64,000 bases of DNA from Streptacidiphilus albus JL83 (GTDB lineage: Bacteria; Actinomycetota; Actinomycetes; Streptomycetales; Streptomycetaceae). The stretch spans positions 4,784,017-4,848,016 of the forward strand of contig NZ_JQML01000001.1 in NCBI RefSeq assembly GCF_000744705.1. Reading direction: 5' to 3'. The notes under the pieces are model-generated. The model did no database searches and was not told where the DNA came from. It saw nothing but the letters and a program-made list of their open reading frames with translations. A program made the position numbers and the translations under genes. This document shows, piece after piece, positions 8,466 through 17,707 of the stretch (its first letter is position 1; every line of letters starts with the position of its first letter).

Positions 8466-10865
8466 ATGTCTGCAGTCAGCATCGGCATCGTCGTACTCGT
8501 CGGCGTCCTCCTGCTCATCGGCATCGGCAGCATGGTGCTGTTCGGCCGACTGTTCCGGAAGGTCGCCCAGGGCCAGGCCCTGATCATCTCCAAGTCCCGG
8601 CACGTCGACGTGACCTTCACCGGCGCACTGGTGGTGCCGGTGGTGCACCGGGCCGAGCTGATGGACATCTCCGTGAAGACCATCGAGATCGCCCGCACCG
8701 GCCGCGAGGGCCTGATCTGCCAGGACAACATCCGCGCCGACATCCGGATCACCTTCTTCGTCCGGGTCAACAAGACCGCCGAGGACGTCATCAAGGTCGC
8801 CCAGGCGATCGGCACCGAGCGGGCCAGCCACCAGGAGACGATGCAGAACCTCTTCAGCGCCAAGTTCGCCGAGGCCCTGAAGACCGTCGGCAAGCAGTTG
8901 GACTTCGTCGACCTCTACACCAAGCGCGAGGAGTTCCGGGACCGGATCGTCGCCGTGATCGGCACCGACCTCAACGGCTACCACCTTGAGGACGCGGCGA
9001 TCGACCACCTCGAACAGACCCCGATGACCCAGCTCGACCCGGCCAACATCCTGGACGCCCAGGGCATCCGCAAGATCACCGAACTCACCGCGCTGGAGCA
9101 CATCCAGACCAACGACTTCCAGCGCAACGAGGAGAAGGAGATCACCCGGCAGAACGTCGACGCCCGGGAGGCGGTGCTGGAGCTCGAACGCCGCCGCGCC
9201 GAGGCCGAGATCCGGCAGCGCCGCGAGGTCGAGACACTGCGTGCCAAGGAGGAGGCGGAGACCTCCAAGGTCCAGGAGGAGGAGCGGCTCAAGGCGCACA
9301 GCGCGCTGCTGCGCACCGAGGAACTGCTGGGCGTGCAGCGGGAGAACCAGGCCCGGGAGATCGCCGTCGCCGAGAAGAACCGCGAGCGGGTCATCGCCGT
9401 CGAGACCGAGCGGATCGAGAAGGACCGGCTGCTGGAGGTCGTCAACCGGGAGCGCGAGGTCGAACTCTCCCGCGCCGAGAAGGAGAAGCAGGTCGAGGTC
9501 GAGCGCCGGTCCGTCGCCGAGGTCGTCCGCGAACGCGTCTCGGTCGACCGGACCGTGGCCGAGCAGGAGGAGGAGATCAAGCGGGTCCGGGTGGTCCAGG
9601 AGGCCGAGCGCACCCGCCAGGCCGTGGTCATCGCCGCCGAGGCCGAGGCCCAGGAACTGCTGGTCAAGGACATCAAGTCGGCCGAGGCCGCCGAGCAGGC
9701 CGCGCACTTCCGGGCCCGGGAGCAGCTGGTGCTGGCGGAGGCCCGGAAGCAGAGCGCCGAGTTGGACGCCGACGCGGCGGTCCGGCTGGCCCAGGGCGAG
9801 CGGGCCCGGGCCGGCGCGGCCGGACTGGCGGCCGCCGAGGTCTCCGAGCGGCAGGCGCTGGCCGACGCGGCCGGCATCCGCGCCCGGTTGGAGAGCGAGG
9901 CCGAGGGCCTGAAGCTGAAGGCCCAGGGCATCGAGAAGGTCGGCCTGGCCGAGGCCGCCGTCAGCGAGAGCAAGGCGCTGGCCGACGCCGCCGGGGTCCG
10001 CGCCCGACTGGAGAGCGAGGCCGAGGGCCTCAAGCAGAAGGCCGTGGGCATCGAGAAGGTCGGCCTGGCCGAAGCCGCCGTCAACGAGAGCAAGGCACTC
10101 GCCGACGCCGCCGGCATCCGCGCCCGACTGGAGAGCGAGGCCGAAGGCCTCAAGCAGAAGGCCGTGGGCATCGAGAAGGTCGGCCTGGCCGAAGCCGCCG
10201 TCAACGAGAGCAAGGCACTCGCCGACGCCGCCGGCATCCGCGCCCGACTGGAGAGCGAGGCCGAAGGCCTGAAGCTGAAGGCCCAGGGCATCGAGAAGGT
10301 CGGCCTGGCCGAAGCGGCCGTGAACGAGAGCAAGGCACTGGCCGACGCCGCCGGCATCCGCGCCCGGCTGGAGGGCGAGGCGACCGGGCTCAAGGAGAAG
10401 GCCGCGGCGATGGCGACGCTGGACGAGGCCAGCCGCACCCACGAGGAGTTCCGGCTCCGGCTCGCCGCCGAGAAGGAGGTCCGGCTCGCCGGACTGGACG
10501 TCCAGCGCCAGGTCGCCGAGGCCCAGGCGGCGGTCCTCGCCGCCGGGTTGGAGGGCGCCGACATCGACATCGTCGGCGGCGACAGCGTGTTCCTGGAGCG
10601 GCTGGTCGGCGCGGTCTCCTTCGGCAAGGGCATCGACGGCATCGTCCAGAACTCGGAGACGGTGCAGACGCTGGGAGCGGACTGGCTCGACGGCCGGAAG
10701 AGCTTCAGCGGCGACGCCACCGAGGTGCTGCGCTCCCTGGGCGCGGGCGGCCCGCAGAACATCGCGGCGCTGCTGCGGCTGCTCGGCGGCGGCACAGCCG
10801 GCACCGGCACGGACGGCACCGGCGCGGCCAACGGCACGCCGGTCGTCAACGGCCTGGCGAAGTAG
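8466..10865 (+). CDS. flotillin / YqiK-like SPFH-domain protein with tandem repeats
   Basis: This 799-residue protein has an N-terminal membrane helix (residues 5-28) and an SPFH/band-7 domain (about 40-210). A long charged coiled coil follows, with alanine/glutamate-rich heptads. Residues about 466-645 are a 40-residue repeat (core ADAAGIRARLESEAEGLK) present four times plus a half copy, encoded by near-identical 120-bp units. Flotillins form oligomeric membrane scaffolds. It is the middle gene between the YqiJ-like partner and the ATPase. A ribosome-site-like GGTCAAAGGAC precedes ATG 8466. Confidence 0.88.
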   Translation: MSAVSIGIVVLVGVLLLIGIGSMVLFGRLFRKVAQGQALIISKSRHVDVTFTGALVVPVVHRAELMDISVKTIEIARTGREGLICQDNIRADIRITFFVRVNKTAEDVIKVAQAIGTERASHQETMQNLFSAKFAEALKTVGKQLDFVDLYTKREEFRDRIVAVIGTDLNGYHLEDAAIDHLEQTPMTQLDPANILDAQGIRKITELTALEHIQTNDFQRNEEKEITRQNVDAREAVLELERRRAEAEIRQRREVETLRAKEEAETSKVQEEERLKAHSALLRTEELLGVQRENQAREIAVAEKNRERVIAVETERIEKDRLLEVVNREREVELSRAEKEKQVEVERRSVAEVVRERVSVDRTVAEQEEEIKRVRVVQEAERTRQAVVIAAEAEAQELLVKDIKSAEAAEQAAHFRAREQLVLAEARKQSAELDADAAVRLAQGERARAGAAGLAAAEVSERQALADAAGIRARLESEAEGLKLKAQGIEKVGLAEAAVSESKALADAAGVRARLESEAEGLKQKAVGIEKVGLAEAAVNESKALADAAGIRARLESEAEGLKQKAVGIEKVGLAEAAVNESKALADAAGIRARLESEAEGLKLKAQGIEKVGLAEAAVNESKALADAAGIRARLEGEATGLKEKAAAMATLDEASRTHEEFRLRLAAEKEVRLAGLDVQRQVAEAQAAVLAAGLEGADIDIVGGDSVFLERLVGAVSFGKGIDGIVQNSETVQTLGADWLDGRKSFSGDATEVLRSLGAGGPQNIAALLRLLGGGTAGTGTDGTGAANGTPVVNGLAK
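9861..10400. repeat. 120-bp tandem repeat in flotillin gene (4.5 copies)
   Basis: Units start at 9861, 9981, 10101, 10221 and 10341 (the last is partial). The period is exactly 120 bp, so the frame is kept. The 60-base stretches at 10081-10140 and 10201-10260 are identical, and neighbouring units differ at few positions, which suggests recent duplication or gene conversion. Confidence 0.95.
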
Positions 10866-10913
10866 CACGACGCAGCGGCACGACGGAGCACGGCAAGGGA
10901 AGCGGGAACCACC

Positions 10914-13900
10914 ATGGGCGTCGAGGACGGCACCTACCAGCTGCTGCGGGCACGACTCGCGGACCGGTCCGCCGAGTTGGGGCGGCGCACGGCGGAGCTC
11001 AACAGCCGGCGGCAGAAGGTCTTCGGCGCCCGGGAGCTGGAGCTGTCCGGCTCGGAGCGGCTGCGGACGGCCGGGGAGGCCCGGCCCTGCGGCCTGGTCG
11101 CGGTCACCGACGAGGTGCTGCTGCTCGGCACCTCGGCGCCCGGACCCGAGCAGGGCATGCTCTCGCTGCACCGCCTGGACGGAGGCCCCGGCGCCGAGGT
11201 CCCCGGTCTGCTGGACGCTCCGCGCTTCCAGCACGACCTGGCCGAACTGCTGCGCTACTACCGCGACGCCCGGCTGGCCGACCTGGTCCGGACCCCGGCC
11301 GGGCTGCTGCTCGCCGTCTTCCGCACCGGGACCGGCGGGGGAGCGGCCGAGGGAAGGGCCCCGGAGGACATCCGGGTGCTGCGCTGGCAGCTCAGCGGCG
11401 ACCGCTGGGAGTACCTGGACGGCCACGGCGAACGCGACCTCCCCCGGCACCCGCCGTTCGAGCTCGACTGGACGCCGACCGGCCGCGAGCAGCACCGGCA
11501 GGGCCGGATCGTCATCGACCTGCCCGGCGACACCGGCAGCGGCACCGGCGGTGCGGTCTCGGTCGCCACGACCGGCGGGATGCTCACCGTGGCCGCCGCC
11601 GACGGCCGCACCCTGTTCGAGGAGCCCGTCGCGGAGCCGCTGCAGAGCCTCGCCGACGCCACTGTCGACCACGCCTCGCCCGCACCGCTGCTGGTGCTCC
11701 GGATCCGCCCCTACAAGGAGCCCGAGGACCGCTATCTGGTCGTCAACACCCGTACCGGCAGCGTCCGCCGGCACGACTCGCTGGCCCAGGGGGCGCGGCT
11801 GCTCCCGGCCGAGCAGGGCCTGATCTTCCCCGACGGCTGCGAACTCGCCGACGGCACCCACCGCAGCTTCCGCGCCGAGGCCGGGGCCATGCGCTTCGAC
11901 GCCGTCGTCCACTCCCCCAACGGCGAGGACCTGCTCTACGTCCTGCGCAGCCCGGGCCGGGCCCGGGTGCTGCTGCTGCCGTGGAACACCGTCCGCCGCG
12001 AGGCCGGCGCACCGCTCCACGGCGCCGCCCACACGCTGCTGCCCGACGGCACGCTGGTGCTGCTCAAGCCCGGACGCGAGGCCGTCCGCAGCCACGACGT
12101 CCAGCTCTGGCACACGCCCTTCACCTCCGCCGAGTACGCCGCCGCCCAGCCGGTCGGCGAGGGACCGCTCGCCCGGATCGGCAACGCCGACCTGGTCCGT
12201 GGCATCGCCGACTGCCTGGACGCGGTCCGCAGCGGCGCCGCCGACGACACCGATCCGGCGGTCGTCGTCGACGCCTGCGCCAAGGCCGCGGACCGGCACC
12301 ACTGGCTGGCCGCCACCGGGCTGCTCGAACCGCTGGCCGAACTCCGCGCCGCCGCCGAACTCCTGGGCGCCGAAAGGGAACGCGTCGCCGCCCTCGCCGT
12401 CCGCGCCGCCGAGGCCCTGGACCAGGCCCGCGAGCAGACCGCCGCGCTGCTCCGCCGGGCGCAGGGCGAACCGCCGACCGACGCCGACGCCTGGGCGCTG
12501 CTGCTGGACGGGCTCCGGCGGGCCCAGGGCCGCACCCGGCTGCTGCGCGAGCTGCCGCAACTCGACCTGGAGGCCCTGGCCGAGGTCGAGCAGCGGCTCG
12601 CCGCCGGACTCACCGCCGCCACCGGACGCGCCCTCGCCTTCCTGGCCGGCCCCGACGCCTTCACCGCACCGCTCGCCGCCGCGGAGGCCGCGGCCGTGGA
12701 GGCCGCCGCGACCGGCACCGCCGCCGAAGCCGCGGAGCTCGCGGCCCGGCTCACCGCCCAGGCCGAGGCTCTGACCACGGTCGGCGACCTGGTCACCGGC
12801 GCCCAGCTCGGCGACGGGCAGTCCGACAACGGTGGAGCCCCGGGCGAGGGCGACGGCGCCGACGCCACCACCGGCACCGCCGTGCTGCTCGCCCTCGGCG
12901 AGGTGCTGGCCGCCGTCAACCGCGCCCGCGCCGTTCTCGACGCCCGCCGCCGCAGCCTGCTGGACGAGGAGCACCGGGCCGCCCACGCCGCCGAGTCGGC
13001 CCTGCTCGCCCAGGCCACCACGGCCGGGCTGGCCGCCGCCGACACCCCCGCCGGCTGCGACGAGCAGCTCGCCAGGCTGCTGCTCAGGCTGGACGGTCTG
13101 GACGCCCGCTTCGCCGAGGCCGAGGACCTCGCCGAACGGCTCGCCGCGCGCCGCGAGGAGATCCAGCAGGCCTTCGCCGTCCGCCGGCAGTCGCTGCTCG
13201 ACGAGGCCGCCGCCCGCGCCGCCCGGACCGCCGCCTCCGCCGGGCGCGCGCTGGAGGCGCTGCGCCGCCGGCTGGCCGCCCTGCCCGCCGCCGAGGACGT
13301 CCACACCTGCCTCGCCACCGACCCGATGGCGGTCCGGGTCCGCTCCGCCGCCGCCGAGCTGCGCGAACTCGGCGACCCGGTCCGGGCACAGGAGTTGGAC
13401 GACGGCCTGACCGCCGCCGGACGGCTGGCCGCCCGGGCCCTGCGCGACCGGGCCGAGCTGTCCGCCGACGGCGGCGCCACCGTCCGCCTCGGCCGGCACC
13501 GGTTCGCCGTCCACCGCGAGCCGGTCGAACTGGCGCTGCTGCCCGACGGCGACGGCCTGGTCTATGCCGTCACCGGAACCGGCTACCGCCGCCCGGCCAC
13601 CGACCCGGCGCTGCTGGCCGGCCGGGAGTTCTGGACCCAGACCCTGGTCAGCGAGGACCCCGGGCTCTGCCGGGCCGAGTACCTGGCCACCGGGCTGCTC
13701 GACGCCACGTCACCGTCCTTCTCCGGTACGGACGGTGAGGCCATCGGTGCGGAACTGCTGGAGCTGGTCCGCAGGGCGGCGGAGACGGCGTACGACGAGG
13801 GATACGAGCGGGGCGTGCACGACCAGGACGCAGCGCTCATCCTCGGCGCGCTGCGGCGGCTGCGCGCCGGAGCGGGGCTGCTGCGCCATCCCGCGCCGCA

Positions 13901-15725
13901 GCGCGCGACCGCGCAGCTCTTCTGGGCGCACGGCGCGTCCGAAACGGCCCGCTCCGCCTGGCAGCTCCGCGCCCGCTCGCTGACCGCCGCCCGCGCCGCC
14001 TTCGGCCCCGGCAGCGCCCCTACCCCGGCGGACGTCCCGGCCCCACTGACCGTCCCGGCCGCATTGACCGACCTGGCCGCCGAACTCACCGATGCCATCG
14101 ACGCCTTCGCCCGCGCCACCGGCCTCCCTCCGGCCCCGGACGTCGGGACCTACCTGGCGGAGGAGCTGGCCGCCGCCCCCGAGGGCTTCGCCTGCGGCAG
14201 CGCCGCCCGGCAGCTGCTCGACGGGCTCCGCCACGCCGCCGGGCCCCGGCCCGAGGAGGACCTGCGGCAGTTGGGCGACGACCTCGCCGCCCGGCACCAA
14301 CTCGCCACCGGCTGGCTCGACTCCTACGCCGACGCCACCGGCCTCCCCGCCGCCGACCGCGCCGCCCGGCCCGAGGCGGTCGCCCTGCTGTGCGCGGCCG
14401 ACCTGCCGCGCTACCCGGTCGACGCGCCGCTCAGCGAGACCGTCGACGGGCTGCTCGGCCGCCACCCCCGGATCCAGGACCGCCGCCTCACCGTTCGCAT
14501 CGACGAACTCCCCTACCGCGCAGCCGCGTTCCGCCGACAGCGGGTCCCGGCCCACCGCGCCTTCCAGCGACAGCGCGCGGAGCTGCTCACCGCCGAACGG
14601 AACCGGCTGCGCCTGGAGGAGTACCGGCCCCGGCCGCTGTCCGGCTTCGTCCGCAACCAGCTCATCGACGAGGTCTACCTGCCGCTGGTCGGCGACAACC
14701 TCGCCCGGCAGCTCGGCGCCGCGGACTCCGCCTCCGCCGACCGCAGCGGGCTGCTGCTCCTCCTCTCCCCTCCCGGCTACGGCAAGACGACCCTGCTGGA
14801 GTACGTCGCCGACCGGCTCGGACTGCTGATGGTCCGGGTCGACGGCCCGGCCCTGGGCACCGGGACGACCTCGCTCGACCCCGACCGGGCGCCGGACGCC
14901 GCCGCCCGCCGCGAGGTGGAGAAGATCGTCTTCGCACTGGAGGCGGGCAGCAATGTGCTGTTGCACCTCGACGACATCCAGCACCTGTCCCCCGAGCTGC
15001 TGGAGAAGTTCATCCCGCTCTGCGACAGCCAGCGCCGGATCGAGGCCGTCTCCGACGGCCGGGCCCGCAGCTTCGACCTGCGCGGACGCCGCTTCGCCGT
15101 CTGCCTGGCCGGCAACCCGTACACGGCCTCGGGCCGACGCTTCACCATTCCCGACATGCTGGCCAACCGCGCCGACGTGTGGAACCTCGGCGAGGTGCTG
15201 TCCGGGCGCGGGGAACTGTTCGCCCAGAGCTTCCTGGAGAACGCCCTCGCCGCCAATCCCGTGCTCGCCCCGCTGGCCGGCGGCGACCCGGCCGAACTGC
15301 GGCTGCTGATCCGGCTCGGCTCCGGCGACCCGGCCGCCCGGGCCGACCAGCTCGGCCGCGCCGTACCCGACCTGGACCGGGTGCTGGCCACGCTGACCCG
15401 GCTGAGCACCGTCCAGCGCACCGTGCTCGCGGTCAACCGGGCGTACACCGCCTCGGCCGCCCAGGACGACGCGACCAGGACCGAACCGCCGTTCCTGCTC
15501 CAGGGCTCCTACCGGACCATGAACGCCCTGGCTGCCCGGATCGACCCGCTGCTCGACGAACGGGAGCTGGAGGCCCTGCTGGACGACCACTACCGGGCCG
15601 AGGCACAGACCCTCGGCAACGCCGCCGAGGCCAACCTGCTGCGCCTCGCCCAGCTGCGTGGACGGGCGACCGCCGAGCAGACCGCGCGCTGGGAGCAGGT
15701 CCGCACGGGCTACCCGGCCGGCTGA
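10914..15725 (+). CDS. large coiled-coil AAA ATPase (DUF3686 / 'DNA repair ATPase' type)
   Basis: The protein is 1,603 residues long. Residues 1-450 are beta-rich, followed by long Ala/Glu/Arg coiled coils to about residue 1,200, then a C-terminal AAA ATPase domain. Walker A is PPGYGKTT (about 1,285-1,292) and Walker B is LLHLDD (about 1,349-1,354), followed by a sensor-like CLAGNPY. This matches the architecture of the DUF3686-containing proteins often annotated as DNA repair ATPases; the repair role is a database label, not demonstrated here. It starts 48 bases after the flotillin gene, behind GGGAACC, so all three genes form one operon. Its 3' end overlaps the convergent PucR gene by 16 bases. 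Confidence 0.8.
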   Translation: MGVEDGTYQLLRARLADRSAELGRRTAELNSRRQKVFGARELELSGSERLRTAGEARPCGLVAVTDEVLLLGTSAPGPEQGMLSLHRLDGGPGAEVPGLLDAPRFQHDLAELLRYYRDARLADLVRTPAGLLLAVFRTGTGGGAAEGRAPEDIRVLRWQLSGDRWEYLDGHGERDLPRHPPFELDWTPTGREQHRQGRIVIDLPGDTGSGTGGAVSVATTGGMLTVAAADGRTLFEEPVAEPLQSLADATVDHASPAPLLVLRIRPYKEPEDRYLVVNTRTGSVRRHDSLAQGARLLPAEQGLIFPDGCELADGTHRSFRAEAGAMRFDAVVHSPNGEDLLYVLRSPGRARVLLLPWNTVRREAGAPLHGAAHTLLPDGTLVLLKPGREAVRSHDVQLWHTPFTSAEYAAAQPVGEGPLARIGNADLVRGIADCLDAVRSGAADDTDPAVVVDACAKAADRHHWLAATGLLEPLAELRAAAELLGAERERVAALAVRAAEALDQAREQTAALLRRAQGEPPTDADAWALLLDGLRRAQGRTRLLRELPQLDLEALAEVEQRLAAGLTAATGRALAFLAGPDAFTAPLAAAEAAAVEAAATGTAAEAAELAARLTAQAEALTTVGDLVTGAQLGDGQSDNGGAPGEGDGADATTGTAVLLALGEVLAAVNRARAVLDARRRSLLDEEHRAAHAAESALLAQATTAGLAAADTPAGCDEQLARLLLRLDGLDARFAEAEDLAERLAARREEIQQAFAVRRQSLLDEAAARAARTAASAGRALEALRRRLAALPAAEDVHTCLATDPMAVRVRSAAAELRELGDPVRAQELDDGLTAAGRLAARALRDRAELSADGGATVRLGRHRFAVHREPVELALLPDGDGLVYAVTGTGYRRPATDPALLAGREFWTQTLVSEDPGLCRAEYLATGLLDATSPSFSGTDGEAIGAELLELVRRAAETAYDEGYERGVHDQDAALILGALRRLRAGAGLLRHPAPQRATAQLFWAHGASETARSAWQLRARSLTAARAAFGPGSAPTPADVPAPLTVPAALTDLAAELTDAIDAFARATGLPPAPDVGTYLAEELAAAPEGFACGSAARQLLDGLRHAAGPRPEEDLRQLGDDLAARHQLATGWLDSYADATGLPAADRAARPEAVALLCAADLPRYPVDAPLSETVDGLLGRHPRIQDRRLTVRIDELPYRAAAFRRQRVPAHRAFQRQRAELLTAERNRLRLEEYRPRPLSGFVRNQLIDEVYLPLVGDNLARQLGAADSASADRSGLLLLLSPPGYGKTTLLEYVADRLGLLMVRVDGPALGTGTTSLDPDRAPDAAARREVEKIVFALEAGSNVLLHLDDIQHLSPELLEKFIPLCDSQRRIEAVSDGRARSFDLRGRRFAVCLAGNPYTASGRRFTIPDMLANRADVWNLGEVLSGRGELFAQSFLENALAANPVLAPLAGGDPAELRLLIRLGSGDPAARADQLGRAVPDLDRVLATLTRLSTVQRTVLAVNRAYTASAAQDDATRTEPPFLLQGSYRTMNALAARIDPLLDERELEALLDDHYRAEAQTLGNAAEANLLRLAQLRGRATAEQTARWEQVRTGYPAG

Positions 15726-16834
15726 TCCCGCCCGCCGTCCGGCCAGGGCTCCGGCCAGGCCTCCGGAGCCGGGTCCGGCAGCGGCCCCCGCAGCGGCTCC
15801 GGCAGTGACTCAGGCAGTGACTCCGGTTCGGGCCAGCCCAGCAGCCGGGCCCCCAGCGCCGCCGTCTCCAGGGTGTAGCGCTGGAGCGAGTCGTCCGGGT
15901 CCAGTCCGGTCAACTGGGTTATCCGGGCCAGCCGGTAGGACAGCGCCCGGACGCTCAGGTCCAGCCGCCGCGCGGCCTCGGCCGCCACGAAGCGGGCCTC
16001 CGCGTACACCGCGAGGGTCTCCAGCAGCGGGGCCGCGCCGCCCCTGGCGCCCGCCAGCGGACCGAGCACGCTGTGCACCAGGTCGGCCAGCGCCTCCCGG
16101 TCCCGCAGCAGCACCGGCAGCACCAGCAGGTCCGCCGCGTGGAGCAGCGGCCCCGGCAGATTGAGCCGGGTCGCCTGCTCCAGCGCGGTCCTGGCCTCCT
16201 CGTAGGAGTGCAGCACCCCGCCCGGGCCGCTGTGCGCCCGGCCGACCGCCACCCGGCGGCCCTGGGTCAGCGCCGCGAAGCCCTTGACCGCACGGCTCTC
16301 ACCGGGGCCGCTCGGCACGATGCACACCAGCCGGCCGTGCTTCACCGCGAGCAGCACCTCCTGCTCGCCGAGGCGGCCGAGCAACTGCCGCTCCACGCCG
16401 CGCACCAGCGGGTCCTCCAGGTCGTAGCCGTCCCCCTCGGCCACGGCCACGACATGCGCACAGGACAGGTTCAGCCCGAAGCGCTCGGCGTGCTCCGCCA
16501 GCCGCCCCAGGTCGCTGCGGTTGCTGAGCAGGTCCGCGAGGAACTCGCGGCGGCTCGCCTCCTCCTGCTGCAGCCGGTGCCGGTGCGCCCGACCGTGCCC
16601 CTCGGCCAGCGCCGAGACGGCGGCGCGGAGCGCGGCCATCGAGGGGGCGTCGACCGCCCGGCCGAGCCAGACCGTCCCGGTGCTGGCCAGCTGCTCGTCG
16701 ATCACCTCGGCCAGCCCCCGGCCCCTGGTGGCGGCCAGGTCCCCGTCCGCGCGGAAGGACTCCAACTCCTCGCGCCGCAGCTTGCGCCCGGTATGTGCGA
16801 CTTCGTTCAGCAACTCGGCCCAGGCGGTGGCCAT
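15710..16834 (-). CDS. PucR/CdaR-type transcriptional regulator
   Basis: This 374-residue protein has a central GGDEF-like CdaR region and a C-terminal PucR helix-turn-helix (FVAAEAARRLDLSVRALSYR, followed by LARITQLTGLDPDD). The last 35 residues are Pro/Glu/Leu-rich. The start is ATG 16834. Such regulators control purine, sugar-acid or differentiation genes, and nothing here fixes the target. It is convergent with the ATPase gene. Confidence 0.85.
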   Translation of the reverse strand: MATAWAELLNEVAHTGRKLRREELESFRADGDLAATRGRGLAEVIDEQLASTGTVWLGRAVDAPSMAALRAAVSALAEGHGRAHRHRLQQEEASRREFLADLLSNRSDLGRLAEHAERFGLNLSCAHVVAVAEGDGYDLEDPLVRGVERQLLGRLGEQEVLLAVKHGRLVCIVPSGPGESRAVKGFAALTQGRRVAVGRAHSGPGGVLHSYEEARTALEQATRLNLPGPLLHAADLLVLPVLLRDREALADLVHSVLGPLAGARGGAAPLLETLAVYAEARFVAAEAARRLDLSVRALSYRLARITQLTGLDPDDSLQRYTLETAALGARLLGWPEPESLPESLPEPLRGPLPDPAPEAWPEPWPDGGRDQPAG

Positions 16835-16975
16835 CGGTGCGGTTCCTCCCGTGCGGTTGCGGCGTCGGCCGCCGACCGCTGCGGTCGCTGCGGTCCCTGC
16901 TACTACGACGCGTCAGAGTAACCGGCCCCGACCAGCACGGAAACAGTGGGCCACTGACGCGTTCTTAACGCCACG

Positions 16976-17707
16976 TCAGCGGGGTCCGTCCATGAGCCCG
17001 CCCGCCCAGGCCCAGGCCGCGATCTCGACCCGGTTGCGGACCCCGAGTTTGGCCTGGATCGTCGCCAGATGGCTCTTGACCGTGCTGAGCGAGATGAAGA
17101 GGCCCGCCGCGATCTCCTGGTTGGTCCGGCCCCGGGCGATGGCCCGGATCACCTCGTTCTCCCGCGCCGACAGCGGACGGCCGGGCAGCGGACGGCCCGG
17201 CCGCGCCGCACCCGACCGCACCGCACCCGACCCCGCACCCGACCCCGCACCGGCGGCCGCCCCCGCGCCCGCACCGCGCTCCGGGGCGAGGTGCCGCAGC
17301 AGCCGCAGGGTGACCGAGGGGGAGATCAGCGCGTCCCCGCTGTGGGCGGCCCGGACCGCCTCGACCAGCAGCGCCGGACCGGCGTCCTTCAGCACGAAGC
17401 CCACCGCCCCGGCCCGCAGCGCGCCGTGGACGTACTCGTCCAGGTCGAAAGTGGTGACCACGACCACCCGGAGCGGATCGGCCACCACCGGGCCGGCCAG
17501 GGCGCGGGTGACCTCGATGCCGTCGAGCAGCGGCATCCGGACGTCCACCAGGCACACGTCCGGGCGCAGCCGCCGGGCCAGCGCGACCGCCTCCGCGCCG
17601 TCGGCGGCCTCGCCGACCACCACCAGGTCCGGCTGGTCCTCCAGGATCAGCCGCAGCCCGCCGCGGACCATCGCCTGGTCGTCGGCGATCAGCACGCTGA
17701 TGCTCAT
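16976..17707 (-). CDS. NarL/FixJ family response regulator
   Basis: This 243-residue regulator has a receiver domain with acidic residues DD (9-10), phospho-acceptor Asp55 in LVDVRMP and a conserved Lys in FVLKDAG. An Ala/Gly/Arg-rich linker leads to a LuxR-type helix-turn-helix (LSARENEVIRAIARGRTNQE, then STVKSHLATIQAKL). Its ATG overlaps the stop of the upstream kinase gene as ATGA, so translation is coupled. Kinase and regulator form a cognate pair. Confidence 0.93.
   Translation of the reverse strand: MSISVLIADDQAMVRGGLRLILEDQPDLVVVGEAADGAEAVALARRLRPDVCLVDVRMPLLDGIEVTRALAGPVVADPLRVVVVTTFDLDEYVHGALRAGAVGFVLKDAGPALLVEAVRAAHSGDALISPSVTLRLLRHLAPERGAGAGAAAGAGSGAGSGAVRSGAARPGRPLPGRPLSARENEVIRAIARGRTNQEIAAGLFISLSTVKSHLATIQAKLGVRNRVEIAAWAWAGGLMDGPR

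Noticed and set aside
8325-13514. Very long open frame on the minus strand opposite the flotillin and ATPase genes
   Set aside because: In high-GC DNA with strong third-position bias, the opposite strand of repetitive coiled-coil genes stays open by chance. Its product is low-complexity Gly/Leu/Ala, with no family signal or ribosome site, and the plus-strand genes have clear domains.
15710-15725. Overlap of the ATPase and PucR gene ends as a sign of a wrong frame
   Set aside because: A 16-base convergent overlap is normal in compact actinobacterial DNA, and both proteins have intact C-terminal domains.
17205-17280. Short repeats in the response regulator gene as a mobile or regulatory repeat
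   Set aside because: They are in-frame Ala/Gly/Arg linker codons between receiver and HTH domains, and the flanks are intact.
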